A stretch of 64,000 nucleotides of DNA from Sulfitobacter sp. DSM 110093 (GTDB taxonomy: Bacteria > Pseudomonadota > Alphaproteobacteria > Rhodobacterales > Rhodobacteraceae), in the NCBI RefSeq assembly GCF_022788715.1, contig NZ_CP085170.1:204357-268356 (forward strand), read 5' to 3'. Below the pieces are notes generated by a model. It was not told the origin of the DNA. It was given only the letters and a program-made list of their open reading frames with translations, and did not search any database. Position numbers and translations under genes: made by a program. Positions 51,280-60,803 of this stretch are shown piece by piece. Each line of letters begins with the position of its first letter. Position 1 is the first letter of the stretch.

Positions 51280-54267
51280 TTACGCTGGCATAATCTTGCA
51301 GAGAGTCGCTTTGGTCTCCTGCATTTGTGTGACTGAATCGTAGCCGTAGGTCTGAACCGTGTTAGTGCTTTCGCCCAATACGATCGGGTCGGCGCCATCA
51401 GGGTACTTCCCCCGCAGGCTTTCGCCTTCCATGTGCCCGCCAAAGTGGAAGGGCATAAAGGCTACGCCCTCGCCCACCCGTTCGGTGACCATGGCCATCA
51501 CTTTGATCTTGCCGCCTTCTGGCCCTTCAACCCAAACGTCATTCCCGTCGCGCACACCAAGGTTGTTGGCGTCACGAGTGTTGATCTCGATGAACATGTT
51601 TTGCTGCAATTCGGCCAACCATGGGTTCGACCGGGTTTCATCGCCGCCGCCTTCATATTCGACCAATCGACCCGAAGTGAGGATGATCGGGAATTCCTCA
51701 GAGAAGTCGTTTTTTTGGATGGACGCATAAAGCGTCGGCACCCGCCAGAAGGTCTTATCGTCATAGGTCGGATAATCCGCCACCAGATCACGCCGGTTGG
51801 AATAGAGCGGCTCGCGGTGTTTCGGCACCGGATCAGGGAAGGTCCAGACCACGCAGCGGGCCTTGGCGTTGCCGAAGGGGGCGCAGCCGTGTTCAATCGC
51901 AACTCGCTGGATGCCGCCCGAGAGGTCGGTCTTCCAGTTGATACCGCCAACTTGAGCCACGTAATCCGAATCCATCTCGCCCTGTTGCGAGGTTTCACCG
52001 ACTTCCTCTTGACCATCGTCCGCATTCTCAGGCGCTTCATAACCCGCGACGGCTTCGATGCTCTGCCGTTCCTCTGCCGTCAGATCGCCGTCCCAGCCGA
52101 GGTCCATTAGCATTTGCATGGTGAACTCAGGGTAGCCGTCCTTGATTTCAGACCCTTTGGAATAGACGCCTTCGGCCAGCAGGTTCTCACCATCACGCTC
52201 AACCCCGAAACGGGCGCGGAAGGTCAGGCCGCCTTCGGCGACCGGCAGCGACATATCGTAAAGGTTCGCGGTGCCGGGGTGGTTCATTTCAGGCGTGCCC
52301 CAGCAAGGCCACGGCATACCGTAGTAATCCCCATCCGCCGGGCCACCGACGGCCCGCAGAGTGGTCTTGTCGAAGGTATGCTGGTTCTGCATGTGCATCT
52401 TCATCCGCTCAGGCGACTGCCCGGTATAGCCGATGGTCCACATGCCCTTGTTGAACTCGCGCGTCAGGTCTTCGATAAGTGGCTCTTCACCATTCACTTC
52501 GATATTGCGGAACATGCGATCTTCGAAGCCGAACTTCTTGGCAAACTTATAAAGGATCGTGTGATCCGGCAGGCTTTCGAACAGCGGCTCGACAACCTTT
52601 TCGCGCCACTGCAGCGACCGGTTCGATGCAGTGACAGAGCCGGAAGTTTCGAACTGCGTACAGGCCGGAAGCAGATAGGTATCTTCGGTCCGGTCATGCA
52701 GAACTGCGGAAACGGTTGGGTAAGGATCGACCACGACCAGCAGGTCGAGCTTTTCCATCGCCGTTTTCAGTTCCTTCTGGCGGGTCTGCGAGTTCGGCGC
52801 GTGACCCCAAAGCACCATCGCCTTGGTGTTATCGGGCTGCTCAAGGTTCTCGCGATCCTCAAGCACACCGTCGATCCAACGCGATACCGGAATGCCGGTA
52901 AGGTTGATCATCTTCTGCTCTTCGCCCGCGCCATCGGTCCAAGAAGCGAAACGGCCTTGGAGCCATTCCAGTTCCTCATCCCAGACCCGCGCCCAATGCG
53001 CCCAAGAGCCATCGGACAGGCCGTAGTAGCCCGGCAACGTATCGGCTAGAACGCCAAGGTCAGTTGCGCCCTGCACGTTATCATGGCCGCGGAAAATATT
53101 GGTGCCGCCGCCGGCGGTGCCCATGTTGCCCAAAGCCAGTTGCAAGATGCAGTAGGCGCGGGTGTTGTTGTTGCCGTTGGTGTGCTGTGTACCACCCATG
53201 CACCAGATCACGGTGCCCGGACGGTTGTTGGCCAAGGTCCGCGCCACGCGCTGAAGCTGCTCGCCCGGTACGCCGGTGACGCGCTCAACCTCATCTGGTG
53301 TCCAGTTGGCGACTTCCTTGCGGATCTCGTCCATGCCCCAAACGCGGGTGCGGATAAACTCTTCGTCTTCCCAACCGTTTTCGAAGATGTGGTAGAGGAT
53401 GCCCCAAACCAGCGCCACGTCAGAACCGGGACGCATCCGCACATATTCGTCGGCATGGGCCGCCGTGCGGGTGAAACGCGGGTCACAGACGATCAGCGGC
53501 GCGTTGTTCTCTTCCTTCGACTTCAACAAGTGCTGAAGCGACACCGGGTGCGCCTCGGCGGGGTTGCCACCGATGATGAAGATCGCCTTGGATTTATGGA
53601 TGTCATTGTAGCTGTTGGTCATGGCGCCGTAGCCCCATGTGTTCGCCACCCCTGCAACGGTGGTAGAGTGACAAATCCGCGCTTGGTGGTCGACGTTGTT
53701 GGTGCCCCAGTAGGCGGCAAACTTGCGGAACAGATAGGCCTGTTCGTTGGAATGCTTGGCCGAGCCGAGCCAGTAGACCGAATCCGGGCCGGAGGTGTCG
53801 CGGATGGCGGTCATCTTGTCGCCGATCTCATTGATCGCCTGTTCCCAAGAAATCCGCTGCCATTCGCCGCCGACTTTCTTCATCGGGTACTTAAGGCGGC
53901 GTTCGCCGTGGGCGTGTTCGCGGACCGACGCGCCTTTGGCACAGTGAGCGCCAAGGTTGAACGGGCTGTCCCAACCGGGCTCCTGCCCCAACCAAACGCC
54001 ATCAGAGACTTCGGCGATGACGGTACACCCGACCGAACAATGGGTGCAGACGGATTTCTTGATCTCCATCTTTCCGCTGACGGCGGCAGTGGCGGCAGAT
54101 GCCTGTTGCACGCTGCCTGCGGTTGCGGCGATGGCGCTTAGCCCCCCGATGGCAAGGCCCGAACCGCGCAGAAATGCGCGCCGGTCAATACCGCTTCGCG
54201 CCACGTCGGACATGATGCCTGTCCGCTGCGCAGACCGCGCGACCCCATTGGTCTTTTTCCTCAACAT
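51280..54267 (-). CDS. fdhA: Formate dehydrogenase alpha subunit, Mo/W bis-MGD enzyme, Tat-exported
   Basis: 995 residues. Twin-arginine leader (DRRAFLRGSG, Arg29-Arg30) after the conserved MLRKKTNGVAR start. [4Fe-4S] ligands Cys74, Cys77, Cys81 and Cys109. The active-site residue is Cys199 next to His200 (ARICHSTTVAGVANTWGYGAMTNSYND); no UGA/selenocysteine is involved. The C-terminal molydopterin dinucleotide-binding domain includes ILTSGRLVEYEGGGDETRSNPWLAEL. Periplasmic oxidation of formate. Tungsten rather than molybdenum is suggested by the nearby Tup transporter. AGGGAG precedes the ATG. Confidence 0.95.
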   Translation of the reverse strand: MLRKKTNGVARSAQRTGIMSDVARSGIDRRAFLRGSGLAIGGLSAIAATAGSVQQASAATAAVSGKMEIKKSVCTHCSVGCTVIAEVSDGVWLGQEPGWDSPFNLGAHCAKGASVREHAHGERRLKYPMKKVGGEWQRISWEQAINEIGDKMTAIRDTSGPDSVYWLGSAKHSNEQAYLFRKFAAYWGTNNVDHQARICHSTTVAGVANTWGYGAMTNSYNDIHKSKAIFIIGGNPAEAHPVSLQHLLKSKEENNAPLIVCDPRFTRTAAHADEYVRMRPGSDVALVWGILYHIFENGWEDEEFIRTRVWGMDEIRKEVANWTPDEVERVTGVPGEQLQRVARTLANNRPGTVIWCMGGTQHTNGNNNTRAYCILQLALGNMGTAGGGTNIFRGHDNVQGATDLGVLADTLPGYYGLSDGSWAHWARVWDEELEWLQGRFASWTDGAGEEQKMINLTGIPVSRWIDGVLEDRENLEQPDNTKAMVLWGHAPNSQTRQKELKTAMEKLDLLVVVDPYPTVSAVLHDRTEDTYLLPACTQFETSGSVTASNRSLQWREKVVEPLFESLPDHTILYKFAKKFGFEDRMFRNIEVNGEEPLIEDLTREFNKGMWTIGYTGQSPERMKMHMQNQHTFDKTTLRAVGGPADGDYYGMPWPCWGTPEMNHPGTANLYDMSLPVAEGGLTFRARFGVERDGENLLAEGVYSKGSEIKDGYPEFTMQMLMDLGWDGDLTAEERQSIEAVAGYEAPENADDGQEEVGETSQQGEMDSDYVAQVGGINWKTDLSGGIQRVAIEHGCAPFGNAKARCVVWTFPDPVPKHREPLYSNRRDLVADYPTYDDKTFWRVPTLYASIQKNDFSEEFPIILTSGRLVEYEGGGDETRSNPWLAELQQNMFIEINTRDANNLGVRDGNDVWVEGPEGGKIKVMAMVTERVGEGVAFMPFHFGGHMEGESLRGKYPDGADPIVLGESTNTVQTYGYDSVTQMQETKATLCKIMPA

Positions 54268-54320
54268 ATCTTCACTCCCTGTGCGCGGGCTGGTCCCCGC
54301 CTGAGGTGGCTATTGAACGG

Positions 54321-54337
54321 CGGGCGTTTTCCGCCCG
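54321..54337. other. Short hairpin in the fdhA leader
   Basis: CGGGCG pairs with CGCCCG over TTTTC in the 105-nt gap between the small Tat protein gene and fdhA. It could be an attenuator or mRNA processing site. Confidence 0.3.
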
Positions 54338-54372
54338 GCCAAGTTTAAAGGGCAGCGCCCCTTGGTATCTGA

Positions 54373-54585
54373 TTAGAACCGAGCAGAGGCGTAATATGCG
54401 CGCGTGTGTTCGGTATCTTGAATGCGGTCCGACGTCAGGTCAGGCGCTTTGGCCGCTTCGGCTTCAGTCCCGGTGGTGGCCACGGCGACGGCGGCCAATG
54501 GGGCGGCGGTGCCCGCGAACTTCAGGAAATCGCGCCGATCTTTGCGAACGGGTGCTTTGGTGGAACCCTCTGGCTTGCGTGTCAT
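54373..54585 (-). CDS. Small twin-arginine signal protein of formate dehydrogenase operons
   Basis: 70 residues from ATG 54585, with AGGAGAG upstream. The sequence KDRRDFLKFAGTAAPLAAVAVATTG is a Tat leader; the rest (ETEAEAAK...DRIQDTEHTRAYYASARF) is a short polar tail. Proteins of this form precede fdhA in many proteobacterial operons and are thought to help maturation or membrane attachment, but their function is not settled. Confidence 0.85.
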   Translation of the reverse strand: MTRKPEGSTKAPVRKDRRDFLKFAGTAAPLAAVAVATTGTEAEAAKAPDLTSDRIQDTEHTRAYYASARF

Positions 54586-54646
54586 TTTGTCTCTCCTGTT
54601 ACGTCTCTTGTTCAAGGGCGGGACGCCCCAGCGGTCTCGTCACGTG

Positions 54647-55255
54647 TTAATTGTCTTTGCTAAGGCGAAATGCCTCGGCTTCGATCTGCATAAGGGCGCG
54701 GCCAATCTTACCCACGGGGGCGTAGAAAACCGAATTTTTCGCGCCTTCGAGGTCAGCAAAGAAATGCCCGGCCCATGGGGCAATGTGCCGATTAAAGAAT
54801 GTCTTTTGCTGCGCCAGCGTGGCCGGTGCCGAGAAACGGCCGGCGATCATTGCGCCCATCATTTCCATTAGTGAGGCGATGTTATCCTCGGGCTCGAACA
54901 CATTCGGCGCCCGCTCAAGCCCGCGCGCGATCATGTCTTGACGCAAAGCAGCCAGCGGCTTTTCGTTCAGGAAGCCAGTAAGGTAAAAGCTTGCATAGGG
55001 CAGCAATTCGCCCCGACCCAGACCGATGAAAAGCCGATTGAACTCGCTCTCTGCCCCTGCTGGTTTGGTGTTGGACGCCAGCCGCGACAAGGCTTTGAAC
55101 CCCTGCCCCAACTCACTGTCGTCGCCCGAAAGCCCCGCACACTGATCCAGTAGCATCTGATCCGGGGGTCCGGAAAGGATAAGCCCCATGAAGTTATAGA
55201 GGTCCGCGCGCAGGCGGTCCTCTTCGAGTAGGGGTTTCGCGGCCAATTGGGTCAT
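54647..55255 (-). CDS. TorD/DmsD-family maturation chaperone for formate dehydrogenase
   Basis: 202 residues, all-helical. LRADLYNFMGLILSGPP, ESEFNRLFIGLGRGELLPYASFYLTGFL and the EPEDNIASLMEMMGAMI signature (the ExDH-like motif) are typical. It should bind the Tat leader of FdhA and assist cofactor insertion before export. It overlaps the DUF3306 gene by 4 nt. Confidence 0.9.
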   Translation of the reverse strand: MTQLAAKPLLEEDRLRADLYNFMGLILSGPPDQMLLDQCAGLSGDDSELGQGFKALSRLASNTKPAGAESEFNRLFIGLGRGELLPYASFYLTGFLNEKPLAALRQDMIARGLERAPNVFEPEDNIASLMEMMGAMIAGRFSAPATLAQQKTFFNRHIAPWAGHFFADLEGAKNSVFYAPVGKIGRALMQIEAEAFRLSKDN

Positions 55256-55899
55256 GCGCTGCTACCTTCCATGTCATCGGCCAGATCGCTGGCAAAGTGG
55301 AACCGCATCCGGCGGAGGGTCGGCGCGGGTTGCGCGGTCTCTTCCTCGGCATGATCTACAGGTACGCTATAGGTCTGCTGAGGTGCTGTTTGCGCCAGCG
55401 CTGTCTCTGTTCGGCGTGGGGCAGGCACGACCACATCATGGGTCGATGCAAGAACGGGCGCATCTTCCGCAACCGCTTCAGCGGCCCCCTCAGGCGCATC
55501 GGTCTCAGCCGTCAATACCTCTTCGACCTTGGCCACCATGCCGCGGCCCACTTGATAGATCGTGTTCACAGGTTTGCCAGCAGTCGCGGCTGCTGTGTAA
55601 TCGTCGTCGTAGTCATTCAACCCGTCAAGACAGGCAAGCACTGGATTGGTCCGCCAGAAGCTGCGCAGCGCACGGGTCTTTAGCCGTTGCGGCAGCTGCG
55701 CCTTGAGGAAAGCCCGGAGTTGTTCGCCGCTGACCAGATCCTCCGGCGCGGGCAGATCGAACTCGGCCAGCAAATCGTCATCGCTGCGCTCGGCCAAGGC
55801 CGCTTCTTCGGCCTCTGCCACGCGGGCTTCTTGCACGCGCACTTCGGCCTTTGCCTCTGCTGCCACGGCGGCACGGCGTTTTTGCCAAAAGCTGCTCAT
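55252..55899 (-). CDS. DUF3306 protein
   Basis: 215 residues. A highly charged, Ala/Glu-rich helix at the N-terminus (about 5-45, likely coiled coil) precedes the conserved core LPAPEDLVSGEQLRAFLKAQLPQRLKTRALRSFWRTNPVLACLDGLNDYDDDYT. The C-terminal half is low-complexity. Function unknown; it almost always accompanies DUF3305 and this class of formate dehydrogenase. The ATGA overlaps the DUF3305 stop. Confidence 0.88.
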   Translation of the reverse strand: MSSFWQKRRAAVAAEAKAEVRVQEARVAEAEEAALAERSDDDLLAEFDLPAPEDLVSGEQLRAFLKAQLPQRLKTRALRSFWRTNPVLACLDGLNDYDDDYTAAATAGKPVNTIYQVGRGMVAKVEEVLTAETDAPEGAAEAVAEDAPVLASTHDVVVPAPRRTETALAQTAPQQTYSVPVDHAEEETAQPAPTLRRMRFHFASDLADDMEGSSA

Positions 55900-56465
55900 G
55901 CCAGACGCTTTCGTTTTAATGCGGGCGAGGCGTAGATGTCTGCTGGTTTCTCGATACGCGGATCACCGATGCCGTCTTGCTGGCGATCCGTCCGCAGGCG
56001 ATCACGCCGCCGCTTTACGAACTCTTCCTCTTGGTGAAACTCTTCGACAAACTCTTGCACCCACGCCAGCAAACCGGGCGTCATCGCGACTTTTTCGACC
56101 ACTTCTTCGGCGCTGTCGCAATAATCCTGCGCCTCATAAGGAGAGGCGGTAACGAGGGCGAGTTTGAAGGGGCGGTCGGTCGCACCGGGGATGGGGCGCA
56201 TCACCACATAGACGCAGGGCACGTCGGCACCCAACCCGTGAACGTAGGCTTCGGTCTCAGCACCGTGTAATTCAATCTGAAGTGTTGCGGCATGGTATTC
56301 GACGATCTCGCCATCGCGGCGCAGCTCACGCCAATCCGCTTCCCCGGCACCGGGCAGCACAGCGGTCGCTTTCCAGCTCCACTTGGCCCAACGGGTCACC
56401 CCCGGCGCGCGCCGCAGTACAATGCCCAAGGGCATCGTCCGGTACATTTTCGGGTTATGAATCAA
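55896..56465 (-). CDS. DUF3305 protein, first gene of the formate dehydrogenase operon
   Basis: 189 residues from TTG 56465, which has GGAGGA 5 nt upstream; ATG 56447 is possible but has no ribosome site. Conserved N-terminal part MPLGIVLRRAPGVTRWAKWSWKATAVLPG, a beta-rich middle, and a charged tail. Function unknown. A weak TTG start may limit expression of the leading gene. Confidence 0.85.
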   Translation of the reverse strand: MIHNPKMYRTMPLGIVLRRAPGVTRWAKWSWKATAVLPGAGEADWRELRRDGEIVEYHAATLQIELHGAETEAYVHGLGADVPCVYVVMRPIPGATDRPFKLALVTASPYEAQDYCDSAEEVVEKVAMTPGLLAWVQEFVEEFHQEEEFVKRRRDRLRTDRQQDGIGDPRIEKPADIYASPALKRKRLA

Positions 56466-56816
56466 CTGGCTCCTCCGTTGCTCTGACCTTCGCCCTAAAC
56501 TCCCACTATGGGGAAGCGTAAAACCGCGTGATGCCCTGAAAAACTTGGCTATTCAGACAAGATGACCCGCGACCTTGTGCCGTCAATGATGCTTTGGACG
56601 TTTTGTCTAACTTGAGTATTTCACTAGGATTTTGCGAGATTGGCCGATTTCGAATCACCGCGCCGCGCCTTACACTTTATTAGCTGCGTCGCCTCGGCGC
56701 GCCATGGCTCTGAGTTGCCCGATTCCGGTTGTGGGCGGTGCCAAATCCCGTCTAGCTTGGGGCCTCAACCGGGCCCTTAGGGGTGGCCGATTGGCGCGCG
56801 AAACAAGGGAAAATTC
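56466..56816. other. Divergent intergenic region between the two formate dehydrogenase operons
   Basis: 351 nt with both promoters. I see AGGGAAA before the rightward gene and GGAGGA before the leftward one. I looked for a -24/-12 sigma-54 promoter and found none, in line with the defective GAFTGA loop of the linked regulator. No palindrome over 6-nt arms stood out. Confidence 0.5.
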
Positions 56817-58781
56817 ATGGCCAAGACACTGATAACATGCGATTGTGCAGGGTCGCAGCGTATCGATTCCGATGCGCTGGCCGAAAGCACCGGTTTGACT
56901 GTCATGCAGCCCTGTTCGGCCCTCTGCACCACCCAGATCGACCGCGCGGCCAAGGCACTGAACACAGGGGATGCGATTTTATGCTGCACCCAAGAAGAAC
57001 GCGTCTTTACCGAATTGGCTGAGGAATTGGGCCTGCCCCCTGCCCCTCTCTTGGACCTACGCGACCGGGCCGGATGGTCAGATGACCCCCTCGATAAACT
57101 GCCCAAAATGTCCGCGCTCGCTACAGAGGCGTTGTTAGAGGCGCCCGCCGAGAAAACCATCGATGTTGGATCCGAGGGGCTTTGCCTGATCCTTGGACGT
57201 GGACCGGCAGCGTTGGAAGCCGCAGCGCAGCTTAAAGACCACCTGAGCGTAACCTTGCTGATCGAAGACAGTGTGACCGAGGCCGACGACAGCCTCCCCG
57301 AACTGCGCGGCTATGATCTGATCTCTGGCAAGTTGCGCCGGGCCAAAGGCGCGCTTGGCCAGTTCGAAGTGGTGATCGACGCATTGCGGCAGGTTGACCC
57401 ACGGGGTCGTGGCCCCCTGACGTGGACCGATCCGCGTGATGGCGCACGCAGCCAATGTGACCTGATCCTTGACCTGCGCGGTGACACACCACTGTTCCCG
57501 GCCCATGAGAAACGCGAAGGCTATCTCCGCGCCGATCCTGCGCATCCGCCCGCTGTCGCCGCCGCAGTACTGGCCGCATCGCATTTGGTCGGCACGTTCG
57601 AGCAGCCGCTTTATGTGCGCACCGAGCCATTGCTTTGTGCGCACAGCCGCGCCGGGCAGACAGGATGTACGGCCTGTCTCGATCTATGCCCCACCGGGGC
57701 GATCACACCGGACGGCGATCATGTGACCGTGGACCCGATGATTTGCGCGGGCTGCGGGGCGTGTTCCTCTGCCTGTCCTTCGGGGGCGATCAGCTATGAC
57801 GCGCCACCTGTGGACTTCACGATGCGGCGGGTTCAGACCCTTGCCCGCGCCTATCTTGAGGCGGATGGCGAAGCGCCACGTCTTTTGGTGCATGACGACC
57901 ACGGTGCAGAGATGATCCGCCTTGCCGCGCGTCACGGGCGCGGCTTGCCTGCCGATGTGATACCCATGCACCTGCCCGCGCTCGCGGCCTTTGGTCACGC
58001 CGAAGCGCTGGCCGCACTGGCCGCTGGTTTCGCCCATGTCTCCCTACTGCTTGGCCCCAAGGCCGACCGCGATGCAATTGAGACCCAGACCGCCCTCGCC
58101 CGTGCCATTGCTGGCGACGCACGGATGATGCTGATCGATACCCCTGATCCAGACGCGCTGACCGATCTGCTCTATGACGGTACAGCCCCCAAGCCGGTCG
58201 CGCAGCCCGTGCGCCCGATGGGCAGCCGCCGCCAGATTGCCCGGCAAGCTGCCCGCGCGCTTCAACCCGAAGCCGAGGTACTGCCCCTGCCCCAAGGTGC
58301 GCCTTATGGCGCGGTGCTGGTGGACAAGGACGCCTGCACGCTGTGTCTGTCTTGTGTCTCGCTCTGCCCGTCGGGTGCACTTGGCGATAATCCTGATTTG
58401 CCGCAGCTGCGCTTTCAGGAGGACGCCTGCCTGCAATGCGGTCTCTGCGAGCACATCTGCCCCGAAGACGCGATCACCCTCGCGCCGCAGCTTGATCTGA
58501 CCGATGCCGCACTGAGCCAACGGGTGCTGAACGAAGAAGAGCCATTTCCTTGTGTCGAATGCGGCACGCTCTTTGGGGTGAAATCCACTGTTGAGAAAAT
58601 CACCGACAAGCTGCGCAACCATTCGATGTTTGCCGATGAATCAAAACTGCGCATGATCCAGATGTGCGATGACTGCCGGATCAATGCGCAATATCACAGC
58701 ACCAATAACCCAATGACGGGCAATGAGCGCCCGCGCCCCCGCACCACCGACGATTACCTCTCCAAACGGCGCGACCACTAG
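56817..58781 (+). CDS. 4Fe-4S protein with four ferredoxin-like clusters, formate dehydrogenase-associated
   Basis: 654 residues. The N-terminus has CDC and CSALC motifs (MAKTLITCDCAGSQRID, QPCSALCTTQ), then a Rossmann-like stretch (CLILGRGPAALEAAAQL, about 122-140). Ferredoxin motifs follow at about 280-290 (CTACLDLCP), 309-320 (CAGCGACSSACP), 507-518 (CTLCLSCVSLCP) and 538-549 (CLQCGLCEHICP). A possible zinc site uses CVEC (near 580) and CDDC (near 618). It starts the rightward operon next to the formate dehydrogenase genes. It may donate electrons or clusters during maturation; the role is not known. Confidence 0.88.
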   Translation: MAKTLITCDCAGSQRIDSDALAESTGLTVMQPCSALCTTQIDRAAKALNTGDAILCCTQEERVFTELAEELGLPPAPLLDLRDRAGWSDDPLDKLPKMSALATEALLEAPAEKTIDVGSEGLCLILGRGPAALEAAAQLKDHLSVTLLIEDSVTEADDSLPELRGYDLISGKLRRAKGALGQFEVVIDALRQVDPRGRGPLTWTDPRDGARSQCDLILDLRGDTPLFPAHEKREGYLRADPAHPPAVAAAVLAASHLVGTFEQPLYVRTEPLLCAHSRAGQTGCTACLDLCPTGAITPDGDHVTVDPMICAGCGACSSACPSGAISYDAPPVDFTMRRVQTLARAYLEADGEAPRLLVHDDHGAEMIRLAARHGRGLPADVIPMHLPALAAFGHAEALAALAAGFAHVSLLLGPKADRDAIETQTALARAIAGDARMMLIDTPDPDALTDLLYDGTAPKPVAQPVRPMGSRRQIARQAARALQPEAEVLPLPQGAPYGAVLVDKDACTLCLSCVSLCPSGALGDNPDLPQLRFQEDACLQCGLCEHICPEDAITLAPQLDLTDAALSQRVLNEEEPFPCVECGTLFGVKSTVEKITDKLRNHSMFADESKLRMIQMCDDCRINAQYHSTNNPMTGNERPRPRTTDDYLSKRRDH

Positions 58782-58810
58782 GTCGCCGCCCCACAGCACA
58801 GGAGCCTCCC

Positions 58811-59014
58811 ATGAGCGAAGACTTCAACATGTCGATGCGCAAGTTTCTCAAACAGGTCGGCGTGACCTCGCAGCAGGCCATCGAAAAGGCCATGCGCGAA
58901 GGTGACACTGCCGGTAAAACGTTTCCGGTTAAGGCCGTGATCTCCATCCCCGAGCTTGGACTGGAGCACGAAATCGACGGCACCATCGCCGGCGCGGATA
59001 AGGGCGAGGCATAA
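58811..59014 (+). CDS. DUF6494 family small protein
   Basis: 67 residues: a helix (NMSMRKFLKQVGVTSQQAIEKAMREG) followed by short strands (FPVKAVISIPELGLEHEIDGTIA). AGGAGCC lies before the ATG. Conserved small cytoplasmic protein of this operon type with unknown function. Confidence 0.82.
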   Translation: MSEDFNMSMRKFLKQVGVTSQQAIEKAMREGDTAGKTFPVKAVISIPELGLEHEIDGTIAGADKGEA

Positions 59015-59019
59015 GCGAC

Positions 59020-60090
59020 GTGACAGCCAGCAGAGAAGCGGTTCTAACCGCCTTGAAGACCGTGACCGATCCGGCCACGGGGACTGACATCGTGGCCAGT
59101 GGCGTGATGCGCGCACTGAATGTGGACGACGCGGGCGCGGTGCGTTTCGTGATGGAAATCCCGCCCGCCCAAGCCAAAGCCTATGAGGAAGCCAAAGCGC
59201 TGGCCGAAGCAGCACTGGCGCAGGTCGACGGAGTCTCAAAAGTTTCCATCGTGCTGACCGGGCATAGTGAGAAAGCCCCGCCGCCCGACCTTAAACCACA
59301 ACGTGCCGCCGAACCCTCAGGCCCGCAGAAGATCCCCGGTGTTGACCGGATCATCGCCGTTGCATCGGGCAAAGGCGGCGTTGGTAAATCCACCGTCTCG
59401 GCGAACCTCGCCTGCGCTTTGGCTGCGCAAGGCCGCCGCGTGGGCCTGCTGGATGCCGATGTTTACGGCCCCAGCCAGCCTCGTATGCTCGGCGTATCGG
59501 GCCGCCCCGCCTCGCCCGATGGCAAGACCATCCTGCCGATGCGCAACCACGGCGTCACCATGATGTCGATTGGCCTGATGACCAACGAAGATCAGGCCGT
59601 CGTCTGGCGCGGGCCGATGTTGATGGGCGCGTTGCAACAGATGATGACGCAGGTGCAATGGGGTGCGCTTGACGTACTGATTGTCGACCTGCCGCCGGGC
59701 ACCGGTGACGTGCAGATGACACTGGCGCAAAAGGCCCATGTGGACGGGGCGGTAATCGTCTCTACACCGCAGGATGTGGCTCTGATTGACGCCCGCAAGG
59801 GGATCGACATGTTTAATCAACTTAAGGTGCCAATCCTTGGGATGATTGAGAATATGTCGACGCATATCTGCACCAGCTGCGGTCACGAAGAGCATGTCTT
59901 TGGTCACGGCGGTGTCGCGTCTGAGGCCGAAAAATGGGGCGTGCCGCTGCTGGCCGAAGTGCCGCTTGATTTGCAAATCCGGCTTGCGTCGGATGGCGGC
60001 GCACCGATTACGGTTAGCCAGCCGGACAGCAAACAGGCTGCGGCTTTCCACGCGATCGCGAAACAGTTGATCGACGCCGGCGCAGCATGA
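59020..60090 (+). CDS. apbC: Mrp/NBP35-family P-loop ATPase (ApbC), iron-sulfur cluster carrier
   Basis: 356 residues from GTG 59020. An N-terminal MIP18-like domain (about 1-85, LKTVTDPATGTDIVASGVMRALNV) is fused to the ATPase with deviant Walker A SGKGGVGKST (116-125), LLDADVYGPSQPRMLG and the cluster-binding CxxC (CTSCGHEEHVFG, near 284). It is an Fe-S carrier, likely dedicated to the many clusters of the neighbouring proteins. It overlaps the next gene by 4 nt. Confidence 0.93.
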   Translation: MTASREAVLTALKTVTDPATGTDIVASGVMRALNVDDAGAVRFVMEIPPAQAKAYEEAKALAEAALAQVDGVSKVSIVLTGHSEKAPPPDLKPQRAAEPSGPQKIPGVDRIIAVASGKGGVGKSTVSANLACALAAQGRRVGLLDADVYGPSQPRMLGVSGRPASPDGKTILPMRNHGVTMMSIGLMTNEDQAVVWRGPMLMGALQQMMTQVQWGALDVLIVDLPPGTGDVQMTLAQKAHVDGAVIVSTPQDVALIDARKGIDMFNQLKVPILGMIENMSTHICTSCGHEEHVFGHGGVASEAEKWGVPLLAEVPLDLQIRLASDGGAPITVSQPDSKQAAAFHAIAKQLIDAGAA

Positions 60091-60803
60091 GCGAAGGGCT
60101 TTCATTCCCTCCTTTGATGTCGGGCGAGGCTGTGACCGATGACGCCCTCCGTGCCGCCTGCACGCGCGCCGCACGCGGCTGCGATGCAGGTCTCATAACG
60201 TACCGGTTGGACGGGGCCGAGATGCAGTGCGCATTGGTCTTTGCGCCCGAAGTACCATTGGCGCAGGCGGTGGCCATGCTCCCACTCTGCGGGGTCGGAT
60301 TTCAGAACGCCCTCGGCGCACTGGCCCCGCCCGAGGTGGCTGTGCAGTTGGAATGGGGCGGCGGCATTCGCCTTAGTGGCGCCGCCTGCGGAGCTTTCCG
60401 CATGGTCGCATCAACTACCGATCCTGACGCTATCCCCGACTGGCTTGTCGTGGGCTTCACTCTACCGCTCTACCCGGCCGAAGATCCTGACATGGCCGAA
60501 ACAGGCCTCAATCCAGATCAAACCGCGCTTTTTGCCGAAGGCTGCGCAGAGGTTCAGCCGCCTGCCCTGATCGAATCTTGGGCCCGGCATACGCTGCATT
60601 GGATCAACCGCTGGGAAGACCTTGGTCCTGCGAGCCTCCACAGTGAATGGCGCGGGTTGGTCTTTGATATCGATCACGAAGTATCGATACAGGGCCAGAC
60701 TGGTAGTTTCATCGGTGTCGACGAACATTTCGGTATGCTACTGCTCAGTGGGGACACCACGCATCTGATCCCGCTGACAACCTTATTGGAGCCTGCCCCA
60801 TGA
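60087..60803 (+). CDS. Biotin/lipoate-protein-ligase-like protein (DUF4444)
   Basis: 238 residues. The first about 180 residues resemble a biotin/lipoate ligase fold (YRLDGAEMQCALVFAPEVPLAQA, LPLCGVGFQNALGALAPPEVAVQLEWGGGIRL). The C-terminal about 60 residues (SEWRGLVFDIDHEVSIQGQTGSFIGVDEHFGMLLLS) form the DUF4444 SH3-like end. No known lipoyl or biotinyl protein is encoded nearby. It is bracketed by ATGA overlaps on both sides. Confidence 0.82.
   Translation: MSEGLSFPPLMSGEAVTDDALRAACTRAARGCDAGLITYRLDGAEMQCALVFAPEVPLAQAVAMLPLCGVGFQNALGALAPPEVAVQLEWGGGIRLSGAACGAFRMVASTTDPDAIPDWLVVGFTLPLYPAEDPDMAETGLNPDQTALFAEGCAEVQPPALIESWARHTLHWINRWEDLGPASLHSEWRGLVFDIDHEVSIQGQTGSFIGVDEHFGMLLLSGDTTHLIPLTTLLEPAP

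Noticed and set aside
51280-54267. Selenocysteine-containing formate dehydrogenase
   Set aside because: The active-site position (199) is an ordinary Cys codon in CHSTT; no in-frame UGA or SECIS-like hairpin is involved.
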